Shown: positions 1-7,016 of the stretch, piece after piece
How the letters are laid out: the number at the start of each line of letters is the position of its first letter
How positions within the stretch are numbered: the first letter of the stretch is position 1
Assembly (NCBI GenBank): GCA_031254735.1
Contig: JAIRTU010000233.1
Coordinates: 1 to 8,041, forward strand
Direction of reading: 5' to 3'
DNA from: Bacteroidales bacterium
Lineage (GTDB): Bacteria > Bacteroidota > Bacteroidia > Bacteroidales > WCHB1-69
DNA: 8,041 bases
Made by a program: the position numbers and the translations under genes
The notes under the pieces: generated by a model
The model's input: the letters and a program-made list of their open reading frames with translations, nothing else
What the model was told of the DNA's origin: nothing
Databases searched by the model: none

Positions 1-1472
1 AATGTCAATGCAAACAGCTGATTGACGGTTTTGGTGTTGTATGGGTTTAGATTTTCTGCATCGTAGAAAACATCTTTATCCTTGAAAAAACGATACCGGT
101 AAGCAAAATCCAAAAAGAAATACCTTGTCTTATACCCTATACCCGCCGAAACAGCATGCACAGTTCCGTCTTTTTGAACATCTTTATAAGGATTTGACGT
201 ATACGAATAACCCAAACGAAGTGCCACCGGCGACAAGTTAAGCTCACCCCCTACCCTGACACTGTGTGTACTTTGATAATATTTCTTGATATTATTATTC
301 TCGTTGTCAAAATCATAATCGACAGCCTGCAAATTGGATGTTGAATAATTTACATATTCGTAATCCACATTGATGAAACCGTATCTGTCAAACAAAAAGG
401 CAAGATTTCCCAACACATGAAAAGGTGTAACCAATTGATATTTAAACTCTGATACGCCGTCGTCTACGCTCAAATCATAATTAAGCGTGTCTGCCGCAAA
501 GAAATTCCAAACATCTATCTTAGAAGTATATGTTTCTCTTACGTTATTGTAAAATGTCGGCGTGTGAAAGCCTGCCCCAAAACGCATAAACTTAACCGGT
601 TGATACAGCAATCCGATTTTCAGGTTTATGCCTGCCGCTCTCGCCTGAAATTCATCATAGTAAATCAAAGAATCATAATAAAAGTTCTTCGATTCCGTGT
701 AGGTTGTGTATTGATTATATCTGAAAAACGGTATTCCCAATGTTGCACCCAAATACAACTTGTCATCATAATTAGCACCACCCGAAAACACATATTCGTT
801 CAAATATCCTTCGGTAAGGCGTGTTTGCTTTTGGTCTAAATAATCGTTATTTGCCCGATATTGATTGTTCATACCCGGCACGGCATCTATCAAATAACCA
901 CCGTCCCATGTGTTTGGATAGCTGTTCCAACCATAATATTCCAATAGATTATCTTCCGTAATATTGCTGTTGTGCAAACCGTTCATCGACGACGCTACCC
1001 AATCGAAATAGCTGCTTGGATTGGAAGGATCTGCATCTGTATAATTCGCTCCTTTTACATGCGTATACGTTCTATAACGTGCCAAATTGGTATATCCTGT
1101 TGCCAATTGAAATGATTTCCATTGGGAAGAAGTAAGCGGAGTGGTCAAAACAAATCCCAAGTTATTTAATGTAAAACCGTATTTCGACCCTGTACGCGAG
1201 CCACCGTTGTAGTCGGCAGTTACTTTGTTGTATCCCACAGCGGGCGTAAATGTAAATTCCGAACGTTTATACAAACCTATCCCCGCAGGATTGTTGGCAC
1301 TCAACACCGAGAAATCCGCACCAAAACCACCCATAGAGCCGCCTAATGAGGTATAACGTGCGCTTCCTGTCGGAAATAATTGGGCATAGCGAAATGCGTC
1401 CATTTCGTTTTGGGCAAAGACATTTCCCATAAATAAACATGTGAGAACTATTGCTGCATAATTTCGTTTCAT
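1..1472 (-). CDS. OmpP1/FadL-like outer-membrane beta-barrel protein (3' end off the window)
   Basis: Reading the minus strand from the ATG at 1472 gives 490 uninterrupted codons to the left edge. The N-terminus MKRNYAAIVLTCLFMGNVFA followed by Gln is a clear Sec signal peptide, with cleavage expected after Ala20. The mature start (DAFRYAQLFPTGSARYTSLGG, then a glycine-rich stretch and NNPAGIGLYKRSEF) is typical of Bacteroidota relatives of the FadL/OmpP1/TodX transporters. The rest alternates aromatic and polar residues as in beta-strands, for example near 300-420 and the final RYFFLDFAYRYRFFKDKD. By family, it sits in the outer membrane and may pass hydrophobic compounds, but the substrate is unknown. 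The last visible residues (NTKTVNQLFALT) look like the final barrel strand, so probably only a few residues are missing. It starts 39 bases after the lipoprotein gene and probably shares its transcript. The family assignment is fairly sure; the role is not. Confidence 0.82.
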   Translation of the reverse strand, partial: MKRNYAAIVLTCLFMGNVFAQNEMDAFRYAQLFPTGSARYTSLGGSMGGFGADFSVLSANNPAGIGLYKRSEFTFTPAVGYNKVTADYNGGSRTGSKYGFTLNNLGFVLTTPLTSSQWKSFQLATGYTNLARYRTYTHVKGANYTDADPSNPSSYFDWVASSMNGLHNSNITEDNLLEYYGWNSYPNTWDGGYLIDAVPGMNNQYRANNDYLDQKQTRLTEGYLNEYVFSGGANYDDKLYLGATLGIPFFRYNQYTTYTESKNFYYDSLIYYDEFQARAAGINLKIGLLYQPVKFMRFGAGFHTPTFYNNVRETYTSKIDVWNFFAADTLNYDLSVDDGVSEFKYQLVTPFHVLGNLAFLFDRYGFINVDYEYVNYSTSNLQAVDYDFDNENNNIKKYYQSTHSVRVGGELNLSPVALRLGYSYTSNPYKDVQKDGTVHAVSAGIGYKTRYFFLDFAYRYRFFKDKDVFYDAENLNPYNTKTVNQLFALT

Positions 1473-1511
1473 ATCAGATTTATTTTTAATTATTAATTAC
1501 AAAAAATACCA

Positions 1512-3140
1512 TTACCGTCTTCTTGCACCGCTGCTGCTTCCCGAAGAAGAAGATCCCGACGATCTTGGCGTAGACGACGAGCCGCTGTTGTACGAGGAGC
1601 GATTGGACGATGAAGATGAACCACTGTTATACGACGAACGGTTAGAAGACGAAGAAGAACTGTTATTATACGAACTTCTGTTGCTTGAAGACGAACTGTT
1701 GTTGTATGAACTTCTATTGCTGGAAGACGAGTTGTTGTTATACGAACTTCTGTTGTTGGAAGAGTTGTTGTTTGGTGTTGTCCGGTTCACTTCCGTACTT
1801 CGAGATTGAGTGGTGGTAGTTGTTGTGCGAGTGTTATTATTGCTCGGTGATGTTGAACGATAATTATTGTTCTGTTCGGTTGTACGTGTATTCGATGCCG
1901 ACCTGTCGTTATGTTGTGCAGGTGCAGATGTTCTTGTTTGAGAAGGAGTATTATTTTCTCGCGAAACCGTTCTGTTTATTGTTGTTGTGCGTGTCGGTTC
2001 GCTGTTTCCTGTCGCCGGTTGCCGATTAGCTTCTTCCTGTCTTTGGCGATATGCCGAACCGTCATTTGCACGGTCGGTTGCCGGTTGTTGATTGGCAGTT
2101 GTTGTACTTCTTGTCGGCTGTGATGAGTTATTGACAGCACCTGCTCTCTGTTGCGAAGCGGTAGCATTGCTGTTGTCGCGGACAGGTACGGTTTGCGTAG
2201 CCGAACTGCGAGAAGGCATTCCTGCTTTTTGCGATACCGTTGCCGAAGAAGCATTGGTTGCGTTTGCCCCTCGTGCGGACGTATTTACATTTTGCCGGTT
2301 GGCAGTACGAACAACAGCAGAAGAACCCGCCGTCCGTTCGTATCGTTCTCCGAAAGTCTCCATGCTCTTGTTTGAACGGCGAGACGGCGCACTGCTTGCA
2401 CTAACGGAAGCTCTGTTTACGCCGGCAACTCCACCCCGCACCGAATTGCGATGTCCGTAGTTATACGCATAATTTCTATCATGACTGTTGTAATAATAAT
2501 CACCGTAATAACAACCGCGATAATACGGGTGATAAGCATAATGACTCCAACCCCAATTCCAATAAAATCCGCTGTGAGAATAATACGGACTGTAATAATA
2601 CGGACGATAATACCATGGATCGTCCCACCAGAAATTATATCCCAAATAAACACTTACGCCCCATGTGCCGGGATTGTAACTGTACCAATACAAATTGGTA
2701 TAATAGGGATCGTAATAACTCCAACCCAAATTCGAGCTGTAAAAACGGCGAAGACGTGCCGTATATTCATAATCGTAATAATTATCCGCATCGAAGTAAT
2801 AATTGTTGTTGGTAACATACGTATTGCCGTCTTCCATATATTCTTCCGAAGTGGAATACCTTTTTTGGTAATTCGGTTCGGCTGACGGCTGTTCATAATC
2901 GGCGGATTGTTGTTCATAATAAGAGCCTTGTTCTTCCGACTCATTATTATTTTGATTGGAATAGGTTTGATTTCGGTGTTGAGAAATCATTTGTTCCTGT
3001 TTTGCCCCTTCTTCGTTTTTCAAGGCTAATTGTCTTTCTGTTGCCGTATAATAACCATCATCAACTACCAAAGAAGAAGTGGTGGTACACGAAAAGAAAA
3101 GAAAAGTTACTGCTGTTATTGTCAAAGTGAATTTTTTCAT
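1512..3140 (-). CDS. Tyr-rich, Ser/Asn-repeat lipoprotein of unknown function
   Basis: This 542-residue protein begins MKKFTLTITAVTFLFFSC, a lipoprotein signal with the lipidated cysteine at residue 18. An in-frame ATG five codons upstream (3155) would place the strong GGAGGG ribosome site inside the gene, so I chose 3140. Residues about 30-110 are polar and rich in Gln and Glu. Residues about 114-228 are extremely rich in Tyr and Trp (YYDYEY, NFWWDDPWYYRPYYYSPYY). Residues about 240-450 are low-complexity Thr/Ser/Asn/Arg/Ala, and the tail (about 457-542) carries NRSSYN repeats and ends in three arginines. No enzymatic domain is visible. Similar Tyr-rich proteins of Bacteroidales are often left hypothetical or labelled vitellogenin-like for their composition alone. 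It is probably membrane-anchored and may be structural or adhesive, but that is inference. It lies upstream of and in line with the outer-membrane barrel gene, and divergent from proS. Confidence 0.85.
   Translation of the reverse strand: MKKFTLTITAVTFLFFSCTTTSSLVVDDGYYTATERQLALKNEEGAKQEQMISQHRNQTYSNQNNNESEEQGSYYEQQSADYEQPSAEPNYQKRYSTSEEYMEDGNTYVTNNNYYFDADNYYDYEYTARLRRFYSSNLGWSYYDPYYTNLYWYSYNPGTWGVSVYLGYNFWWDDPWYYRPYYYSPYYSHSGFYWNWGWSHYAYHPYYRGCYYGDYYYNSHDRNYAYNYGHRNSVRGGVAGVNRASVSASSAPSRRSNKSMETFGERYERTAGSSAVVRTANRQNVNTSARGANATNASSATVSQKAGMPSRSSATQTVPVRDNSNATASQQRAGAVNNSSQPTRSTTTANQQPATDRANDGSAYRQRQEEANRQPATGNSEPTRTTTINRTVSRENNTPSQTRTSAPAQHNDRSASNTRTTEQNNNYRSTSPSNNNTRTTTTTTQSRSTEVNRTTPNNNSSNNRSSYNNNSSSSNRSSYNNSSSSSNRSSYNNSSSSSSNRSSYNSGSSSSSNRSSYNSGSSSTPRSSGSSSSGSSSGARRR
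1584..1760 (-). repeat. in-frame minisatellite encoding NRSSYN units
   Basis: Five copies of a unit encoding N-R-S-S-Y-N plus a Ser/Asn or Ser/Gly linker stand in tandem near the 3' end of the lipoprotein gene. Their Tyr codons are at 1590, 1629, 1668, 1704 and 1740, giving periods of 39, 39, 36 and 36 bases. All periods are multiples of three, so gain or loss of a unit keeps the frame. The linkers drift from Asn/Ser to Ser/Gly toward the C-terminus. The codons vary between copies, so the array is not a very recent duplication. Confidence 0.85.
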
Positions 3141-3147
3141 GGCTATG

Positions 3148-3153
3148 CCCTCC
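3148..3153 (-). promoter_or_regulatory. Shine-Dalgarno GGAGGG deciding the lipoprotein start
   Basis: On the minus strand GGAGGG lies seven bases before the ATG at 3140. It overlaps the upstream in-frame ATG at 3155, which therefore cannot use it and is unlikely to be the true start. A strong site of this kind stands out here, since proS and the first methyltransferase gene have only A-rich leaders. Confidence 0.75.
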
Positions 3154-3180
3154 ATTTTTTATTCATACTATCTTTTTTTG

Positions 3181-3196
3181 TACTTTTGCAAAAGTA
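3181..3196. promoter_or_regulatory. palindromic divergent promoter core, TACTTTTGCAAAAGTA
   Basis: This 16-bp perfect palindrome lies between the divergent lipoprotein and proS genes. Each half reads TACTTTTG in its own direction, matching the Bacteroidota -7 consensus TAnnTTTG. On the plus strand it would give a leader of roughly 45-50 bases to proS (ATG at 3242). On the minus strand it would give roughly 40-45 bases to the lipoprotein ATG at 3140. I see no convincing -33 TTTG at the usual spacing on either strand, so both could be moderate promoters, or the palindrome could also bind a dimeric regulator. A 12-bp AT palindrome, TTAATATATTAA, follows at 3208-3219. Confidence 0.55.
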
Positions 3197-3241
3197 TAAA
3201 ATTTTTATTAATATATTAAACTCAAAAACCATACCAAAAAC

Positions 3242-4717
3242 ATGGCTGATAAATTAACGTCAAAAGAAACAAATTATTCTCAATGGTACAACGATTTGGT
3301 ATCACAAGCCGACTTGGCAGAAAATTCGGCAGTGCGCGGCTGCATGGTAATCAAGCCCTACGGCTACACATTGTGGGAAAACATGCAAGATATTTTAGAT
3401 AAAATGTTCAAACAGACAGGGCATGTAAATGCTTATTTTCCCTTGTTTATTCCCAAATCTTTTTTCAGTCGTGAAGCCGGTCATGTTGAAGGTTTTGCCA
3501 AAGAATGTGCTGTTGTAACACATTATCGTCTGAAAAACGATCCGAACGGAAAAGGAATTGTCGTGGACGAAAATGCAAAGCTGGAAGAAGAATTGATAGT
3601 GCGCCCCACTTCGGAGACCATTATTTGGAATACCTATAAAAATTGGATTCAATCGTATCGCGATCTGCCGATATTGTGCAACCAGTGGGCGAATGTTGTC
3701 CGTTGGGAAATGCGTACCCGACTCTTTTTGCGTACCGCCGAATTTCTATGGCAAGAAGGACATACCGCTCACGCAACCGCAGAAGAAGCTCTGGAAGAAA
3801 CCGATAAAATGATTAATGTGTATGCCGATTTTGCCGAAAAATATATGGCAATACCGGTTATCAAAGGCAGAAAAACCGCCAACGAACGTTTTGCAGGTGC
3901 TTTGGATACCTATTGCATAGAAGCGTTGATGCAAGACGGTAAAGCTCTTCAAGCGGGAACTTCTCATTTTTTGGGGCAAAACTTCGCCAAGGCATTCGAT
4001 GTGAAATTTTTAAACAAAGAAAACAAATTAGAACACGTCTGGGCGACTTCGTGGGGCGTTTCCACTCGCTTGATAGGTGCATTGATTATGGCTCATTCCG
4101 ACAACAACGGTCTGGTGTTGCCGCCGAAACTTGCTCCGATACAAGTGGTGATAATTCCTATTTATAAAGATTTGGAAACGTTGGAAAAAATATCTTCGAT
4201 TGCCAACACCCTGAAAACGGCATTGGAAGCAAAAAATATCAGCGTGAAATACGACGACCGCGACAGCCGGCGTTCCGGTTGGAAATTCAACGAATACGAA
4301 CTCAAAGGCGTTCCTGTGAGAATTGCCATAGGACCAAAAGATTTGGAAACCGGGCAAGCGGAGATTTTCAGACGAGACAGCATGCAAAAACAGTTTGTGG
4401 AAATTGACGGTACGGCAGAACATGTTGAAAAACTGTTGGAAGAAATTCAACAAAATCTTTACGATAAAGCATTTGCTTTTCGTCGGGAAAACACACGCAA
4501 CGCCGACACGTGGGAAGAATTTGTCGATATTTTGGAAAATAAAGGCGGATTTGTTTCGGCACATTGGGACGGAACAACCGAAACGGAAGAGTTGATCAAA
4601 GAGAAAACCAAAGCAACCATTCGCTGTATCCCTTTCGACAATCCGCAGGAAGAAGGAAAATGTATCCTCACCGGAAAACCGTCGAAAGAGCGAGTTTTGT
4701 TTGCAAAAGCATATTAA
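3242..4717 (+). CDS. proS: prolyl-tRNA synthetase, type 3 (short form, no editing insert)
   Basis: The 491-residue protein charges tRNA-Pro with proline in the cytoplasm. It is a class II synthetase of the short archaeal/eukaryotic-like type 3, without the INS editing domain of the long bacterial form. Visible landmarks are the N-terminal [19 protein letters not shown] region (31-49), RPTSE (121-125), motif 2 from [15 protein letters not shown] to GHTAH (154-177), [14 protein letters not shown] (239-252) and motif 3, [19 protein letters not shown] (272-290). The anticodon-binding domain begins near 298 ([13 protein letters not shown]). The C-terminal domain ends in the usual aromatic residue (KAY). 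Of the four zinc cysteines of this domain, two appear lost (AHWDG and KCILTG, where related enzymes have Cys in place of Asp and Thr), which I recall as normal for Bacteroides relatives. The leader is A-rich and lacks a Shine-Dalgarno site. Confidence 0.97.
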   Translation: MADKLTSKETNYSQWYNDLVSQADLAENSAVRGCMVIKPYGYTLWENMQDILDKMFKQTGHVNAYFPLFIPKSFFSREAGHVEGFAKECAVVTHYRLKNDPNGKGIVVDENAKLEEELIVRPTSETIIWNTYKNWIQSYRDLPILCNQWANVVRWEMRTRLFLRTAEFLWQEGHTAHATAEEALEETDKMINVYADFAEKYMAIPVIKGRKTANERFAGALDTYCIEALMQDGKALQAGTSHFLGQNFAKAFDVKFLNKENKLEHVWATSWGVSTRLIGALIMAHSDNNGLVLPPKLAPIQVVIIPIYKDLETLEKISSIANTLKTALEAKNISVKYDDRDSRRSGWKFNEYELKGVPVRIAIGPKDLETGQAEIFRRDSMQKQFVEIDGTAEHVEKLLEEIQQNLYDKAFAFRRENTRNADTWEEFVDILENKGGFVSAHWDGTTETEELIKEKTKATIRCIPFDNPQEEGKCILTGKPSKERVLFAKAY

Positions 4718-4765
4718 GACAGATTTCAAAGTGTCATAAAAATATAAAAACCTGTTTTCAAAAAA

Positions 4766-5530
4766 ATGAAAATCATCACATACAACGTAAACGGCATACG
4801 GTCTGCAACAGGCAAAGGACTGATAGATTGGTTGCAAGAGGCAAATCCCGATGTTTTGTGTTTGCAGGAACTCAAAGCGCAGGAAGATCAAATTCCTGTA
4901 CTCGACTTCCGGCAAATCGGTTATCACTGTTACAGTTATCCTGCCAAAAAGAAAGGATACAGCGGCGTGGCTATCCTCACCAAACAACCGCCCACCGAGC
5001 TTGTCTATGGCATGAATATGCCCATTTATGATGACGAGGGGCGTTTTCTTCGTGCCGATTTTGGCGATTTGTCGATAGTAAGCGTGTATCACCCTTCGGG
5101 AAGCAGCGGCGACGAACGGCAACAGTTCAAAATGCAATGGTTGGATTTCTTCTACAACTATGTGCATGAACTGCTGAAAACCCGTCCCAAACTTATCCTG
5201 TGCGGAGATTACAACATTTGCCACAAAGCTATCGACATTCACGATCCTGTCCGCAATGCAAAAAATTCGGGTTTCCTGCCCGAAGAGCGGGAATGGATAG
5301 AGAAATTTATCAACAGCGGCTTTATTGACACATTCCGCTATTTCAACCACGAGCCGCATCAATATACATGGTGGAGTTTTCGCGGCAGTGCCAGAGCCAA
5401 AAATCTGGGTTGGCGAATAGATTACAACATGGCGTCTCTGTCGCTGCAAAACGCACTGCAACGCTCTGTCATTCTTTCGTCCGTCCCCTTTTCCGACCAC
5501 TGCCCTGTATTGTTGGAAATTGGCGATTAA
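4766..5530 (+). CDS. xth: exodeoxyribonuclease III family AP endonuclease
   Basis: The 254-residue protein is a full-length member of the ExoIII/APE1 family, which cuts DNA at abasic sites and trims 3' ends in base excision repair. The active-site series is complete: Asn7 (ITYNVNGIRS), Glu35 (LCLQELK), Tyr108 (VYHPSG), Asp148 and Asn150 (LCGDYNICHKAIDIHDP), Asp219 (GWRIDYNM) and the Asp244-His245 pair (FSDHCPVLLEI). YTWWSFRGSAR (200-210) is the usual loop before the RIDY motif. The gene starts 48 bases after proS on the same strand, with no hairpin terminator or TAnnTTTG element between them, so the two may be cotranscribed. No Shine-Dalgarno site is seen; the bases before the ATG are AAAAAA. 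Confidence 0.96.
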   Translation: MKIITYNVNGIRSATGKGLIDWLQEANPDVLCLQELKAQEDQIPVLDFRQIGYHCYSYPAKKKGYSGVAILTKQPPTELVYGMNMPIYDDEGRFLRADFGDLSIVSVYHPSGSSGDERQQFKMQWLDFFYNYVHELLKTRPKLILCGDYNICHKAIDIHDPVRNAKNSGFLPEEREWIEKFINSGFIDTFRYFNHEPHQYTWWSFRGSARAKNLGWRIDYNMASLSLQNALQRSVILSSVPFSDHCPVLLEIGD

Positions 5531-5691
5531 ACAGCGATTCGTGGTAAGCGGCAGCTTGAAAGGGAGCGATGAGAATGACAATCTGTTATTTCTTTTTCAA
5601 GTTGAATAAATAATTTGCAGGAAAACCTGTCTGTTCAAGATAAAACAGTATCTTTGTAGCAAACGATAAGAGATAAAAATAAAACAGTATA
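5531..5691. other. intergenic stretch between xth and the small ORF
   Basis: These 161 bases hold no supported gene. A very short inverted repeat, CAGG-AAAA-CCTG at 5618-5629, has no T-tract after it and is too weak to call a terminator. The main signal is a promoter-like element at 5649-5656. One GANTC site (GATTC, 5536-5540) is also present. Confidence 0.6.
5649..5656 (+). promoter_or_regulatory. TATCTTTG, -7 promoter element candidate
   Basis: TATCTTTG matches the Bacteroidota consensus TAnnTTTG exactly. Transcription would begin near 5662, about 30 bases before the ATG at 5692. A -33 element is not clear; the only TTTG upstream (5614-5617) is too far away. It probably served the gene whose start remains at 5692, and may now feed the methyltransferase genes behind it. 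Confidence 0.5.
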
Positions 5692-5814
5692 ATGTTTACG
5701 GCTCGGATTAAACACTTGCAAACAGACAACGAAGCATCACAAAGAAAAGCGGTTGCGGAAATGGATAAAGATTATAGTGTATTGGCGTTGAGAAATTATT
5801 TGTGTTCAATTTAA
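5692..5814 (+). pseudogene. probable 5' remnant of a host gene (40 codons)
   Basis: An ATG at 5692 opens 40 codons (MFTARIKHLQTDNEASQRKA onward, ending in NYLCSI) and stops at 5814. The first 37 or so residues read like the charged helical N-terminus of a normal protein and keep host-like base composition. The last few codons run into AT-rich sequence that belongs to the methyltransferase leader. A good -7 element stands at a fitting distance upstream. I infer that the rest of the gene was lost when the restriction-modification block was acquired. I do not recognise the parent family. The alternative is a genuine small protein. Its stop lies 14 bases before the methyltransferase ATG, so ribosomes could pass from one to the other. 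Confidence 0.5.
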
Positions 5815-5828
5815 AAATTAAAAATAAT

Positions 5829-7016
5829 ATGTCAAAATTAGGAACATTAGAGTTAAACAACATTTATCAAGGAGATTGTATAGAATATTTGAAGCAAATT
5901 CCTGACAACTCGGTAGATTTAATTTTTGCCGACCCACCGTACAATTTGCAACTTAACGGTGAACTTTATCGACCAAATCAAACCAAAGTTGATGCGGTAA
6001 CCGATGCGTGGGACAAATTTGAATCAAAAGAAGATTATGACAAATTTTCTGAACTATGGCTGAGAGAGTGCCATAGAATCCTAAAAAATACGGGAAGTTT
6101 TTGGGTAATTGGAACTTACCACAATATTTTTCGTGTAGGTACTATCTTGCAAAATATAGGTTTTTGGATTCTTAATGATGTGATTTGGGTAAAACCAAAT
6201 CCAATGCCAAATTTCAAAGGTACAAGATTCAACAATGCACACGAAACATTAATCTGGGCGACAAAATCGAAATCAAGTAGTTATACATTTCATTATCATT
6301 CGCTTAAAGCGATGAATGATGATTTGCAAATGCGTTCTGATTGGTGGATTCCAATTTGTCAAGGTGCAGAAAGAATTAAAGTAAATGGACAAAAAGCACA
6401 CTCAACACAAAAACCTGCCGAATTGCTTTTGAGAATAATTTTATCAACTTCAAACCCCAACGATATTGTTTTAGACCCATTTTCAGGTAGTGGAACAACA
6501 GCCGCTGTTGCTAAAAGATTGGACAGACAATATATTGCTTTTGATAAAGAAGAATTTTACGTACAAATAGCAAAAGGCAGATTAGAAAGAATAAAACCTA
6601 TTGAAAAACAATTACTTGAATATAAAATTGAAACAAAAAAACCAAAAGTTCCCTTTGGAAATCTAATAGAAAAAGGTTATATTAAAATAGGCGAATATCT
6701 GTATTCAAAAGATGGCAAAACTTTTGCACGAGTAAATGCAGATTCTACACTTACAAAAGACGAGTTTACAGGTTCTATTCATAGCGTAAGTGCAAATATC
6801 CTTAAAAAAACTAATAGTAATGGTTGGAGTTATTGGTATATCAAACGAGACAATAGACTTATTAGTATAGATGAGTTAAGGTATGACTATGAATCTAAAT
6901 ATCTAAAAAACAATAGCGTCGAATATAAATTATTTGAAAACAGTAATAACAATATAGTTTGTGAACCACAAGGAAATTTTTTAACTTATGGCAATAATGA
7001 ATTACAATCAGTTTAA
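5829..7016 (+). CDS. type II adenine-N6 DNA methyltransferase, HinfI-like (predicted GANTC)
   Basis: The 395-residue protein transfers methyl from S-adenosylmethionine to adenine N6 in DNA. The motif order is that of beta-class enzymes: catalytic DPPY first (35-38, within LIFADPPYNLQL), then HSTQKP (191-196), then the SAM-binding LDPFSGSGTT (215-224). The middle part (WLRECHRILKNTGSFWVIG, NDVIWVKPNPMPNFKGTRF, NAHETLIWATKSK) closely follows what I recall of M.HinfI and of CcrM, both GANTC enzymes. Residues about 272-356 (PKVPFGNLIEKGY to ISIDELRYDY) match the extra C-terminal domain shared by HinfI and CcrM. About 40 residues beyond it are Asn-rich and seem unique. A GTG at 5802 would add nine residues; the ATG at 5829 with its A-rich leader is the better start. 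The specificity rests on family likeness and on the partner nuclease. Confidence 0.93.
   Translation: MSKLGTLELNNIYQGDCIEYLKQIPDNSVDLIFADPPYNLQLNGELYRPNQTKVDAVTDAWDKFESKEDYDKFSELWLRECHRILKNTGSFWVIGTYHNIFRVGTILQNIGFWILNDVIWVKPNPMPNFKGTRFNNAHETLIWATKSKSSSYTFHYHSLKAMNDDLQMRSDWWIPICQGAERIKVNGQKAHSTQKPAELLLRIILSTSNPNDIVLDPFSGSGTTAAVAKRLDRQYIAFDKEEFYVQIAKGRLERIKPIEKQLLEYKIETKKPKVPFGNLIEKGYIKIGEYLYSKDGKTFARVNADSTLTKDEFTGSIHSVSANILKKTNSNGWSYWYIKRDNRLISIDELRYDYESKYLKNNSVEYKLFENSNNNIVCEPQGNFLTYGNNELQSV

Noticed and set aside
564..839. 91-codon plus-strand frame
   Set aside because: It is opposite the intact barrel gene and shows no protein-like features.
1588..1809. Plus-strand frame of Leu/Glu-rich repeats
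   Set aside because: This is the antisense reading of the NRSSYN minisatellite in the lipoprotein gene.
2451..2885. Ile/Val-rich plus-strand frame that resembles membrane segments
   Set aside because: It is the antisense reading of the Tyr-rich codons (TAT/TAC reverse to ATA/GTA), so its hydrophobic look is an artefact.
4028..5581. 517-codon open frame on the minus strand opposite proS and xth
   Set aside because: It lies antisense to two clearly real genes, its translation is Phe/Cys-rich without recognisable domains, and it has no start signal. It is a by-product of codon use in the plus-strand genes.
5618..5629. Inverted repeat CAGG-AAAA-CCTG as terminator of xth
   Set aside because: The stem has only four pairs and no T-tract follows.
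5802..5828. GTG start for the methyltransferase
   Set aside because: It lies within the upstream small frame, adds nine residues of AT-rich leader, and lacks support compared with the ATG at 5829.
5829..7016. The methylase as a solitary CcrM-type cell-cycle regulator
   Set aside because: It is directly paired with an intact nuclease of the HinfI kind and belongs to a low-GC block, so a restriction-modification role is more likely.
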